64,000 bases of DNA, from positions 2,101,501 to 2,165,500 of the forward strand of contig JASISA010000042.1 in assembly GCA_031771865.1 (NCBI GenBank), written 5' to 3'. Below, piece by piece: positions 1-10,191 of this stretch (position 1 is the first letter of the stretch; the number at the start of each line of letters is the position of its first letter). Below the pieces are notes generated by a model. It saw only the letters and a program-made list of their open reading frames with translations. It was not told the origin of the DNA and searched no databases. Made by a program: the position numbers and the translations under genes. Source of the stretch: Nothophaeocryptopus gaeumannii. Lineage: Eukaryota > Ascomycota > Dothideomycetes > Mycosphaerellales > Mycosphaerellaceae.

Positions 1-452
1 GCAGCGCCCTGGCTTTCGCGTCACACGACAGCAGCTTGACGGTCGTCTACCCTTCGGCACCGGAGCAGCCACCGCAAGCTGTCATCTCTATCAACACGCA
101 GATGCTTCCATTCGCCGACCTGCTCTGGATCAACGAGGGCGAGATCGTCTGCGCGGGCTACGACTGCGAGGTGTACAAATTCGCTGGATCGGCATCTGGT
201 TGGCAACTTACGGGCTCGCTCGAGAAGTCGAGTGCTGCCGGCGCTGGTGCCGCGAGGGAGGAGAGCGCATTGAACATGTTCAGGTCTATGGATTTGAAGG
301 GACGAAGCGGAGGTGTGGATGATACCAAGTTAAGGACTGTGCACCAGAACACTATCAACAAGGTGCGCGCATACAATGGTGGTGGAACAGGGCAGGTCAC
401 GCAGATCAGCACTGCGGGCGTGGATGGTCGAGTCGTGGTGTGGAGCTTGTGA
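1..452 (+). CDS. Arp2/3 complex subunit 1 (ARPC1/p40), C-terminal part
   Basis: This is the 3' end of a WD40-repeat protein cut by the window edge; the reading frame is open from base 3. The last 150 residues match the ARPC1 C-terminus: a blade reading LPFADLLWINEGEIVCAGYD, a disordered insert, and a final blade ending GVDGRVVVWSL. ARPC1 is the seven-bladed propeller subunit of the Arp2/3 actin-nucleating complex, active at cortical actin patches and endocytic sites. The insert holds the segment LNMFRSMDLKGR, which fits the ARPC1 linker known to contact actin filaments. The stop is TGA. The family call is firm from the motifs; the 5' exons lie outside the window. Confidence 0.9.
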   Translation, partial: SALAFASHDSSLTVVYPSAPEQPPQAVISINTQMLPFADLLWINEGEIVCAGYDCEVYKFAGSASGWQLTGSLEKSSAAGAGAAREESALNMFRSMDLKGRSGGVDDTKLRTVHQNTINKVRAYNGGGTGQVTQISTAGVDGRVVVWSL

Positions 453-885
453 TGATTCGGCGAGACGGTCACTAAGAGGTCTCGTATGTGAGTAGCATCC
501 ATTAAACTGCATCTGGCGTGAGGGTGTACCTCATGGTTCACGAAACGGTTTGATCCACATTCTGAATCACGTCCCTGATACTCGAGTGAAAGGATTTCGA
601 CGCGAGACTCGCGCATCGCTCGCCCCAAGCACTATCATATGTTGGGATTCTGGACGCCAACCCCGAGCGTCACCTCTCGCGCCCAGTCGTCGTCCTGAAC
701 ACAACATCGGCGCTGACTGCAAAACAGTGATAACTTACCAGTCCAGCATTCTCCGCCATTCAACAAAAGCCGCACGGCTCGGCAGAGGGCTTCCGCTGTG
801 CGACTCGACAAAGCCATTGTCACAGTTGCCTGGTAATCCTGTCCCATTACTGCTCTCTGTGATGTCTTCCTGACACGACCAATAG

Positions 886-1180
886 TCCTACTCGCCACGT
901 TCCGGAGTCGATACAATGCTACTCTTGCGGCAAAGTGGACTTTCGTGCACGCCAGACGCCCTGCTGCAACGCCCAGTTTTGCCCACCGTGTAAGTTTACT
1001 TGGTGTGCACCGAGTCGAGCATGAAGCTCATGCGCAGCAGGCCTTTTGACCATCCGCGAGCGCGACAAGTGTCCGGTGTGCTCACATGCAATTTTCGATA
1101 GCAATGACGCTGTCATTCGTCACAACCGCGACTCGTTTGTTCGAGTCTTCCTTAAGCAGGAGGCTGCAGAGCGTCTTTAA
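886..1180 (+). CDS. Small RING-like zinc-finger protein (5' end uncertain)
   Basis: Two exons (886-989, 1041-1180) read CYSCGKVDFRARQTPCCNAQ, then FCPPC joined to LLTIRERDKCPVC, and finish at TAA with a basic/acidic tail. Cysteine spacing (CxxC, CC, CxxC, CxxC) indicates a RING-type or related zinc-binding domain, so a ubiquitin-ligase-type role is possible but inferred. The intron 990-1040 has a GTAAGT donor and a tandem CAGCAG acceptor; only the downstream AG keeps the last Cys of the third pair. An upstream intron at about 833-885 (GTAATC...AATAG) probably connects to an exon before 832, but I could not fix a start codon. The gene may be truncated, since no full RING protein is recovered. 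Confidence 0.5.
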
Positions 1181-1276
1181 CGAAGAACTGAGCTTGAACG
1201 ATTGCCAGCGCAACCACTGCTCTCACACAAAGTACCCGTGAACCTCATCGCCTCACCCACGACCAGCCGCCTTCTC

Positions 1277-1975
1277 TAATTTCCGCAAGAGCTTCAGGAT
1301 CTCATCTTCGACCTCGCTTACTCGAATGATCCCAACACGCAGTTTATCTCGCGCTCAGCCTGGGACTCTACTGGGCCCTTGCTGGGCCAGTCCGTTATTG
1401 AATCGCCCTTTGGTCTCTTCGCGCGGCCTTGAGTCAATGACTTCCTCGTCTCCAAGCAATTCTTCTGGACCACTTGCGAAGCTTGATCCGAAATCATATC
1501 ACGATCTCCCGAGATGACGAAACCGTCACAGAACTCGTGCACAGCCCCAAGGCGAGACACTGTAACCTCATCTTCAAACAAGCTCAGAATCTCACACTCC
1601 GAGACTTGAAGGTGCCTACGGCGTTGTGCGGACTTGCGAAGTCTGCTTTGCGAACGGTCGAGATTCATGTGAGGCCTTGCTTCTTCGACATTGGCCCGCT
1701 GAAACAGCTCAACTTCTGGGATCAACCTCCTGACGACGCATACGAGATGATCATGTTCCACCACGAACTCGGCTCTTGCCGGAATTGAGAAGATCAGAAG
1801 TGTCCCCTGCTGGCAAGAGTACATGTCACCCGAAAGTGATCTACAGGCTTGGACCGGCGTGGTTGGTGGCATGGAGGCCTTCCTGACAGCTCGTCTTTGT
1901 GCAGGCTCCGACTCGTGCATTAAAGGAGAGCAGGCTGCAGTCAATCGCGAGTCGAAGGAGCTCGAAGGTAGGACG
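1277..1975 (+). pseudogene. Decayed F-box-like hypothetical protein
   Basis: Reading + strand frames together recovers one protein-like sequence broken several times. It starts FPQELQDLIFDLAYSND, which resembles the F-box-like start of small fungal proteins, and continues to VNDFLVSKQFFW. In-frame TGA stops fall at about 1430 and 1485. The reading frame then shifts to one containing NLIFKQAQNLTLRDLKVP and PCFFDIGPLKQLNFWDQP. It shifts again near 1780 to one containing IRSVPCWQEYMSPESDLQAW. No intron boundaries explain the changes. Both stops are TGA, compatible with C-to-T decay of CGA or CAG-type codons. Function of the parent family is unknown. Confidence is for it being a broken gene. Confidence 0.5.
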
Positions 1976-2478
1976 ATGAATCGATCTTATTCGCAGGCAA
2001 GACTCGCTCGAAGCACCGTCACTGCACACATGAAAGCTATTCAGAGCATTGCTCGCGATCTGAAGGCTTCTCGGATTCTTCAAGCGATCAAGAGAAGGAG
2101 ATGGTTAACGATCACTGACGTTAAGCTATTCGATGGGACTTCTACCAATGCCAGACTCGTGAAGCGGGACAAGACACATAGCCAACAGTCCCATCAGGGT
2201 CTTTGTCCTCCTGACACAAGACTATGACTTCTCGACGGCTACACGACCTGTTTTCCGCACTGGACTGTAAGTCCCTCGTCCTATGGGTCGCTAGGCTACA
2301 GACGCTACAAACCCCAGCGGCTGGCCCGTGCACGCGCTTCCTTCACCTTCTGCCATCACCATCGACTTTGCACCTTCACTAGACAGACACATGAGCCAAG
2401 ACTATCAGACAGTAGAACAAAGCCCACTACCAGCGAATGACACCTTGCCCAGAATCTGCCACGGCTACAACAGACAAA

Positions 2479-2976
2479 ATGATCATACCTGGCCAAACCG
2501 CAATAACCCGCTCCATCATCACCGGCCTCCGCGACGCAGCAATCCAATCGCAACCGTGCGGCGTCGACCTAAACCTCCGGCACGTGCTGAAATGGACTTC
2601 TGCAGCAACCATAGACTTCAGCAACCAGAACCGCGCAGGGCCCAAGACGGAAAAGATCCGATTCGAAGGCGAGCCTAAACAATTACACCTGGAGGCGGAA
2701 AGCTACCTCGTCGAATTCAACGAAAGCGTCAGCATCCCTTTGAACATTATGGGACAGGTGTTTGTGAGGAGTTCGCTGTGGAGGTCCGGGGCGCTGATTA
2801 GTGCGGGTGTCATGGATAGTGGGTATGAGGGCGCTGTGGGCGCGATGTTGCAGGTTGTTAATCCCTGTGGTATCACACTACATAAGGATGCAAGATTCGC
2901 ACAAATGGTGTTTCATGAGATGAGCGAAGAAGTCAAAGGCTACGATGGGTTTTATCAAGGCGCCAAGAGCCTGTAG
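2479..2976 (+). CDS. dUTPase / dCTP-deaminase-fold protein (archaeal/bacterial-like DCD family)
   Basis: A single-exon 165-residue protein. The start at 2479 was chosen because MIIPGQTAITRSIITG matches the usual N-terminus of dCTP deaminases; an in-frame ATG at 2437 would add 14 residues. Family features are the early GVDLNLRHVL, the phosphate-binding RSSLWRSGALISAGVMDSGY (normally RSSLGR...TAGVIDPGF) and a C-terminal hydrophobic FAQMVFHEM. Members deaminate dCTP and/or hydrolyse dUTP, limiting uracil in DNA. The canonical RSS-x-G-R has Trp in place of Gly, and I cannot confirm the deaminase glutamate, so activity is uncertain. This is not the usual trimeric eukaryotic dUTPase sequence. No intron is seen. 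Confidence 0.7.
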   Translation: MIIPGQTAITRSIITGLRDAAIQSQPCGVDLNLRHVLKWTSAATIDFSNQNRAGPKTEKIRFEGEPKQLHLEAESYLVEFNESVSIPLNIMGQVFVRSSLWRSGALISAGVMDSGYEGAVGAMLQVVNPCGITLHKDARFAQMVFHEMSEEVKGYDGFYQGAKSL

Positions 2977-3634
2977 TCTCGGATATCAGACTTTTGCTCG
3001 ACACTACCTACGCAGGCTCCTAAAACACTCGATCAGTATGCGGAGCACATGAAACGGACAAGGGCACAGCACCGAACACAAAAGCAAACAGAGTATTTTT
3101 TGGTGGTCGCTGTTCAAGCCAGACCGGGTTTTGTTCGCAGCAGCGAATGGATTTCGGAGCAAGAGTCAGCAACTCCATCAAGGTGATTGCCAGATCAGGC
3201 AACCCTCAATACTTTCAACATCACTTCCCCTCACGATGCCCACCCACGAACTCTCATGACAACGATGCCCTCAATCTGACCTCATCAGAGCCACCGATGT
3301 GCTACTCGATTGAAGCAGCTTGGGCTTTGTATCAACATCGCCGGTTCAAAAACCATTCAAGACACCAACATTGCCCCTCAGGCAGATCAAAAATGCGTTC
3401 ACCGCGATATCGCACCCACAAGGAGGCCAGGAACACCAATTGGCACTCAAACAACGACTACATGTCAGCAGTATGCCCGCAGTTGACGGTCCATCTCGTC
3501 ATAGCAATACCATTCATCTCTGCGGACGAGGAAACAAATAGTCAACGTATATCACCCATCTCCCTTCATACCTTCTCCTCCGGCCACTCTGTCCGCTTTT
3601 CAGCATCACATATCTTCAAAATTTCACACTCAAC

Positions 3635-4310
3635 ATGCAACTCACCAACTCCCTCCTCTTCCTTCTCGGCGCCTTCGCAGCTGCTACACCCCTCGCGGAC
3701 CCAGACGACGAACCCGGCGTCTCGTCCTCCACCTTCTCAAAAGATCGCCTCCAAATCTGGCGCTACTCAGACCTGACCTGCGGCGAGAAAACCAGCATTG
3801 ACGCTGAGGTTGGGAAACATGTTCATTTGACGAAGTATGTCCTCACCAATCCTCATTGATTGTCAGAGCCTCCGATGCACTCGGCCGCGCAGCAGAGATG
3901 TCGACCTGCCGACGTCGCCTCCTCCTTTTGCAACACTATCCGAGATCATTCAACACCCACAGACCGTTCGACGGACAGCCACTAAACCCTCCTCCTTCAA
4001 CAGATACAAATGCAAAACCCTCGACGAAGATTCCTTCAGCTCCTTCAAATTCGAGCTCCCCGGCAATAAAGCCTTCAACCACTGCACCGTCACAGTCTTC
4101 AACGTGGAAGACTGCGAAGGTTCACCCGTCACCAGTAAGTCGCTTTCTCACCACTTCTAAGCGGGTCCCACGAAGAATATGCCTGCTCCGCTCCGCTATG
4201 CTGAGCGCGTGCTGACACTGTATTTAGTCGTTCCAGAATTGATCAAAGCACAAGACATGTGCAGCCCGGTATATCAGGGGAAGAGTATCTATGTCGGACC
4301 ATGTAACTAG
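3635..4310 (+). CDS. Small secreted cysteine-rich protein, effector candidate
   Basis: Three exons (3635-3834, 4004-4134, 4228-4310) give a 137-residue protein. The introns have GTATGT...CAACAG and GTAAGT...TTTAG borders and keep frame. The N-terminus MQLTNSLLFLLGAFAAATPL is a clear signal peptide. The mature part is short and acidic and has six cysteines (contexts TCGE, KCKT, NHC, DCEG, MCSP, GPCN), enough for three disulfides; it ends GPCN-stop. I recognise no domain. Secretion, small size and even Cys count fit an apoplastic effector or cell-wall protein, which is inference. The first intron, 169 bp, is longer than its neighbours' introns. Confidence 0.7.
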
Positions 4311-5255
4311 AAACAGCATTCGGCGGGCTGGTTCGTGAGGGGTAGAAAAAGAAGCATATTCGATAAGCTGCTGCGGAAGTAGTAGAGACACCGGCAGATC
4401 GATGGGATGAGAATTATTCTGTGGTAGAGTCAAATGCTCATTGATTGTACCACAATCAAACCAAATGTCCGTTGCTCATGTGTCGACGTTTTCGCATGCC
4501 AGTCGCGACGCGTTCTTCGAGCTGGCATGTAGATGAGCTCGGCTTCAGATAGTACGGGTGGATCACAACCTGTGATCTAGTCAATAGCCAGGTAGAAGTA
4601 CCTCATGTCAAGCAGTCAGCTCCTCTCGCTGCTTGCCCTCGTTTTCAACTTCACCTGCATCAGTAGAGAGTGAGACCTGCAGTTTGTTTAAATGTTTTTG
4701 TGATATCATCGCTGCTTAATGCTAGCTTTGGTAGAGACCGTCAGTAGAGCAAAAGCAGGACGGAGTTGAACTCTCAATGAGAACGTCCATCCCACATAGG
4801 TACTCCCCGACCCACGTACTGTAATTTCAGACGCGAGCCGCTTTCCATAATCAGAGAACATCGCATGAGTAAGAGAAGAAAAACGCAACAGAGGCACCCA
4901 TAGGCACCATCGAGTACCGCCGATTCGCTCGCAAAAGACGCACTGAGTGGGGTGAAGCTGAGGGTGTTTTGTGAGGTTGAGGTTGATAAGGTGTTGTGTC
5001 GGAAGGGAAGAAGCATAATTGCATTGCCTCTCCGGCATCAAAGGGTCGAAGAGGTATTTTTGGAGACCGAATCCGCTGGTAGGGTTTGCTGCGATTTCCT
5101 CTCCGTTAAGGTTGTTATGATCATCCCATGCCTTTCCCTCTCTCACAGACGCATTGTCCGAGATAAAGAAGACATCATCGTCATTCCACGCTCCCATATC
5201 TCCCAACGCCGATAAAGCGCAAACCGCTATGATTTGGTATCAGACAAGATCACAC
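4311..5255. other. Intergenic region, no gene supported
   Basis: Between the secreted protein and the convergent 14-3-3 gene. There are open frames on both strands, including a 166-codon minus frame over 4706-5206, but none shows domain features, splice logic or family resemblance. Part is likely the 3' untranslated region of the 14-3-3 transcript. Confidence 0.5.
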
Positions 5256-6606
5256 TTAAGCCGCTGGCTTTGTCTCCTCGGTCGGAGGCTCAGTCGCTGG
5301 CTCTGGTGCCTTCTCCTCTGCCTTGGTCTCGCCAGCGCCCTGCTCCGGCTCGCCGCCGTCCGATGAGGTCCAGAGGGTGAGGTTGTCGCGCAGGAGCTGC
5401 ATGATGAGGGTGCTGTCGCGGTAGGACTCCTCGGAGAGCGAGTCGAGCTCAGCAATGGCATCGTCGAAAGCCTGCTTGGCAAGGTGGCAAGCGCGATCGG
5501 GTGAGTTGAGGATCTCGTAGTAGAACACGGAGAAGTTGAGTGCGAGACCGAGACGGATTGGGTGGGTGGGAGTGAGCTCAGTCTGGGCAACGTCGGTGGC
5601 GTTCTGAGACAGTGATCAGCGGTTGTGGGCTTGCACGTGGAAGGTCGCACAAGAACATCGTACCTTGTAGGCGTCATGGGCGGCAGTCGCGGCGGTCTTG
5701 CGCTTCTCGCCAGACGCGAACTCGGCCAGGTAACGGTGGTAGTCACCCTTCCTGGAATCGATGTATCAGTGTGTGTTTTCCAGATAGCTTATCTGCAGTG
5801 ATTCTTCCGGTTTGCAGAGGATTGTTGCACGCACATCTTATGGTAGAAGACCTTGCTCTCGCCGGTCTCGGCCTTGGGAATCAGGCTGTCGTCGAGCACG
5901 TCAAGAACATCTTGGCAGACCTTCTCGAGCTCGGTCTCGATCTTCTGACGGTAGTCGCGGATGATGCCAACGTGCTTGTCGCTGCCCTTGGCCTCCTCCT
6001 TCTGCTCGATGCTGGAGATGATTCTCCACGAAGCACGACGCGTGCCGACGACGTTCTTGTAGGCGACGGACAGGAGGTTGCGCTCATCGACAGTAAGCTC
6101 GCCGCCGAGCTGTATCACGTGTCAGTATTCATGGGGCGGGCTGGCAATGCTGTGCGGTCGGTGGACGCTGCGCGATGGCTGTTGTTTGTCATGGGGCTTA
6201 TCGGAAGGTGTAGGTTTACCTTTGCGACTTCCTGTTGGTGCAGGGTCAGCTTCTGCAAGTCTCGAGACACTCGAATCTTGCTATTCTCACCTTCATATAT
6301 CCGACCATCTCTGCGCGTATCCATCAGCAGCTGCTCCTGTGTGTGCTACCATGTTGTGACGTACCATCGTAGCGCTCGGCCTGCTCGCACAATCGTGCGA
6401 GGAATGTCTTGCTGTGGGCGGGTCAGTAAAGCTCCGGAAGTGCACTCGATATCGTTCGGCTGTGTACCTCTCGCGCTGCAGCAGTCACAAGTCAGCAATC
6501 GGTCCATGGCAGAATACCGCCGTGTTGAGGGGATTCGTTGAGACTTGCGCAATCATTGGCCAGGCAGTGGGGGAGGGCAGATGGGCGAACATACCTCAGT
6601 GGCCAT
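5256..6606 (-). CDS. 14-3-3 protein, eight exons including 8-nt and 12-nt micro-exons
   Basis: A 269-residue 14-3-3 protein, a phosphoserine-binding dimeric adaptor controlling kinases, trafficking and metabolism. Exons on the minus strand: 6595-6606, 6468-6475, 6365-6411, 6291-6310, 6220-6231, 5835-6109, 5664-5751, 5256-5603. All introns have GT/AG borders and phases add up. The N-terminus is split: MATE, then RES (an 8-nt exon), KTFLARLCEQAERYD, EMVGYMK, EVAK (a 12-nt exon), LGGELTVDERNLLSVAYKN. Diagnostic motifs are RNLLSVAYKNVVG, SWRIISSIEQKE, NSPDRACHLAKQAFDDAIAE and STLIMQLLRDNLTLW. The tail is Ala/Glu/Pro-rich, as in fungal 14-3-3s. This resembles yeast Bmh1/2 and Aspergillus ArtA. Confidence 0.95.
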
Positions 6607-8150
6607 CTTTGCGTTGTCGTCAGGCGATGGATAGGAAATGATCGGGGGTGGCAGTCGAAGTGATATCGGGGTCGCGGTGTGGGCGGTGTGTTGTGATTTG
6701 TTGACTCAGTGTTTGAGAGATGTTATTGCTCCAGTGTTCGAAGTTGACGTTCGCTGCTGCAAGCTGGCGAAGTCTTGGCACAAAATCACGTGCCGAAGTG
6801 AGCCTGTTTGTGAGCGATTTTATAGAGATTCCTCTCCTTCTTCACCTCATCTGCTGCATTTACCATCACCCGACTTCGCATTTCCAACATCACTCACCTA
6901 TCGGAGCCTGACTTGGCCCATCTTGCTACCCGCCGTCCTTGTCATGCACGACGTCCAAGACGTGGACGGCGGGGATATGCCTGTCAATGCACGCGGTAGG
7001 TCTGCTGCTGGTAGGAAGACGCACGTACACCCAATCAAAGCCTCATCTTCCGACCATGGCCAGCACCCTGATCGCCATATCTACTACATCGCCATGCCAG
7101 CCACTCGTGCTATTTGCCTGCGAGATCGCCGAGTACTCGAGTACTTTGGTCGCGATGCATCATTTCTCCATCGCACAGACACGTGCAGCATCCTCCTTCA
7201 ATGACGTGGCACTCTCAAGATTGATCTAGCGACTCAGGTGTACGGATGCGCACATCGATGTCGCCATTCACCATCTGAATGAGTCTGGGCAACAGGCGGG
7301 GCGCTGGTCGCACCACTGGATTGACAACACCACGGAAATCTTTGACCACGATCAGGGTGTACTGAAAACGCCGACCTTGCCTCAGGTTGGCACTGCGAAG
7401 AGCATAGAGCAGCGTTGCTCGTCTTGAAGCTGTTTTCAAGCTCAAGCGGTGCTGTTACCGCGCAACTTTGCAGCCAGTCTCGGACGCAATCGCAGACCTG
7501 TTGGCTCTGATACGTATGATACTTCACTCCTAAAGGGCCCAATGGAGTCCCTTATGCGCTGCACAATGTTGGCCCATTTGATCTCCAAGAAGGACTATTC
7601 CTCTCTTCGCGATGTTGGGTCTTTTCACAAGCTCATACGGAGTATCGATACACGACCGAGAAGCGCAGATGCCTTTTGACTTCGCGCACGTTCAGTTCTC
7701 CTGATACGACTACCTACATGTATAGTCGCTGCGACAGTGTACAGCTCACTCGTGACGGCTTCACGGTAGACGTTAAGTCGCTTCGAAGATACCACAAGAC
7801 TGCTCAATGAGCAGATGCAAACTTGCCAGCACCTACCCTGGCATCCAGCAGCGTTGGATCTGTGATACATATCTATCGTCTTTCTGCTGGCTTGACATGG
7901 AGCCTGAGCCACATAGAACGCGATTTTCGGATCAAGCTCGGGACTGATTGGCGTACGGCCAGCCGGCTGAAGCGTGCCTACCTTCAACCTGCATTTGTAG
8001 CTCAAGAAAACTTATGATACAACTCAGGATCCTTCGTGGCATTCAGCGTCGTCCGCTTGAGAGGTACAGCTAGCCATTCAATTCTTGAGATACCACGACA
8101 AAACGCACAGCCGATGGTGTCGACCCGCTCGTGGACTCTCTGCTTCAGCG
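6607..8150. other. Gene-poor stretch upstream of 14-3-3
   Basis: The first part must hold the 14-3-3 promoter. Several overlapping frames of 60-190 codons exist on both strands, but none shows recognisable motifs or a consistent exon structure. I see nothing supportable as a gene. Confidence 0.4.
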
Positions 8151-8162
8151 TGATGCGGCTGC

Positions 8163-9835
8163 CTGGATTCCCCCGGCCTTAAAAACATATTGCCCTTCCT
8201 ACCAGCAACTACATCAAGGTACTTCGACTGGAAACCGGAAATCTCGGAAGCGAGCTTTATGGCGATCTGATGCTGTTGGACCTGAATGACTCTCCCAGCG
8301 AAGGCTACACTGCCCTCTCCTACAGCAATGCTGCGGACAACGGCGACGCAACGTGTTCGATGCACGTAGTCGTAACTGGAAAGGTCATGCCCATCATTCG
8401 GAATTTTTTTGAAGGGTTGCAGAGGATACGTCCCGCTGCTGATCGCCTCACAATATGGATTGACCAAATCTGCATTGATCAGAAGGACATTCCAGAGCGC
8501 AACGCCCCGGTGGTCATGATGGGAAGCATATATGGCAAAGCTTCAGAGACGGTTGTTTGGCTTACCTAAGGATCGACTGAGAGAGGAGACCACATCATCT
8601 CACGTCTCTTCGCGCGTCTCGAGGCCTGCCGCTGGGATCATCCGACAGATGCATGTCGAGTGCTCATCCACAGAACTGACTGCCATACAAAACACTCGGC
8701 TAAGGACGTAGTGGGTAGCTGCGAATGTCCAAATGTCGAGTTTCCGAACACAGACGGTTATCTGGCATACCAGCGTATAGCCAAGGTCCTTCAGACAGAT
8801 CCCGTTGTGCTGGCCCATATCACCGAATCATGCAAATGCCTTAGCCATTCTGCTGCCCAAAGGTATTGGGGAAGACGGTGGATCATTCAGGAGCTCGCTC
8901 ATTCTGCTACGACGATCTTGCACTGGGGTCCTTACAAGTGCCAGGCTAGCTCGGTGCTGACCGTACAAGAGATAGTTTCTGATCTGATCTACGGACTCGA
9001 TCAGCTGAATGGTGTCAAAGTACCATACGCCAGAGACCCCGTTGACGGGGTAATCATCATGCGAGACAAGTTCAAGACTGCAGAACCTAGGCTCCGCAGA
9101 TCAGCAACACCTCGCATGATACTGCTACTCGAGCAATTTTCTCGATCAGACTGCTCTGATCCGCGCGACAGGCTGTATTCGCTGTCCAGCTTTTGAGGAC
9201 GTTCTCGATGTACGTCCAGACTATGCGCTCTCCACGAGCCAAGTATAAATTATTTTGCCAAGTCCTTGGTCGGCAAGGGCTTTGGCAGTCGACTGATCCT
9301 ATTCTTGCGTGCACGTGGCGCTGATGAGCTCGCCAAGCAACTGCCATCCTGGTTGCCCGACTTTCGCTTCGGCTATGCTGGAGTCAGTCATGGCGTAAGA
9401 CCTGTGCGAATAGCAGTCGGCGAAGACCTGAGTCTGCCTGTACGACTTTCTACATTAGCACGGTCGGCCAAGACATTGATAGAGAGCGAGATTCGTTGAG
9501 TCTGATATTTCTGGAACGAGAAAGATCTTATGACGATGCCGAAATATCTAACGATGTCAGCAGTAAGGATGAGACACTGACCGACCAAGCCACTCGAGCC
9601 AGTACCCAATCTGGAATTGCTGAGGCAGAGGTCTCCGATACAATTGCCCCGCATACTGCCAGTATATTCCATACATGGACGCCCTCGACTTCGAATACTC
9701 TGGAACGTCGATGACGGAACCAGCCGACTTGATTTGCTGTCTGTACGAAGTCGAGAACTTCTGGGATGTTGCTGGCGAACACGTCATTGTTCTTCGAGCG
9801 AGCTCGAATGTTCTGGCTCATTCAACATCATTAAT
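8163..9835 (+). pseudogene. Broken heterokaryon-incompatibility (HET) domain gene
   Basis: A HET-domain protein is recoverable across several frames. Pieces in order: NYIKVLRLETG, a start like LMLLDLNDSP, GYTALSYS (the usual Trp-Gly after ALSY is absent), LTIWIDQICIDQKDIPERN and ASETVVWLT. An in-frame TAA follows at about 8568. The frame resumes through YWGRRWIIQELAHSATTILH and CSDPRDRLYSLSSF, then shifts at about 9195 where a T-run is one base too long. The shifted frame reads EDVLDVRPDYALSTSQV, hits TAA, and continues as PSWLPDFRFGY. A C-terminal relic near 9675-9830 contains ADLICCLYEVENFWDV. HET proteins trigger cell death after fusion of incompatible hyphae; this copy cannot make one. 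The 5' part also contains a stop near 8180. Confidence 0.8.
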
Positions 9836-10191
9836 ACATTCACTTCGCATTGCCTACCTGTCTCTCACTCCAATTACGAGAACAAGTACTCAATTGAGGG
9901 GAAGTGGATGAGCGTTAGGTAGTATGACGCCGAGACGTCTACTGCAGAAGATTCCCGTAGCACAGATTACTCAGTCTTTTTGTTGCGGTGGAGCCGATTC
10001 GTCTTCGACCGAGCCCAATGGCAAACGTGGAATAACCCTACTTGACCCCTGTTACAATAGCATGTAAGGGTGCCGGGAACCTTATCGCCAAGCTTAAGTG
10101 TCGTGGATCACTACTACAGTAGCACCTCACTTCACGTCCGACAAAGAAGTTGGTTCGACACCAACTCCCAATCTTCCACCTTGCGCTCACG

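Noticed and set aside
1277..1975. RIP (repeat-induced point mutation) as cause of the pseudogenes
   Set aside because: Both stops in this relic are TGA as RIP would give, but the frameshifts and the intact G/C-rich codons around them do not fit heavy C-to-T mutation.
5240..5746. A 168-codon minus frame across the 14-3-3 3' exons
   Set aside because: Ser/Pro/Arg-rich shadow frame. The true frame gives the 14-3-3 helices.
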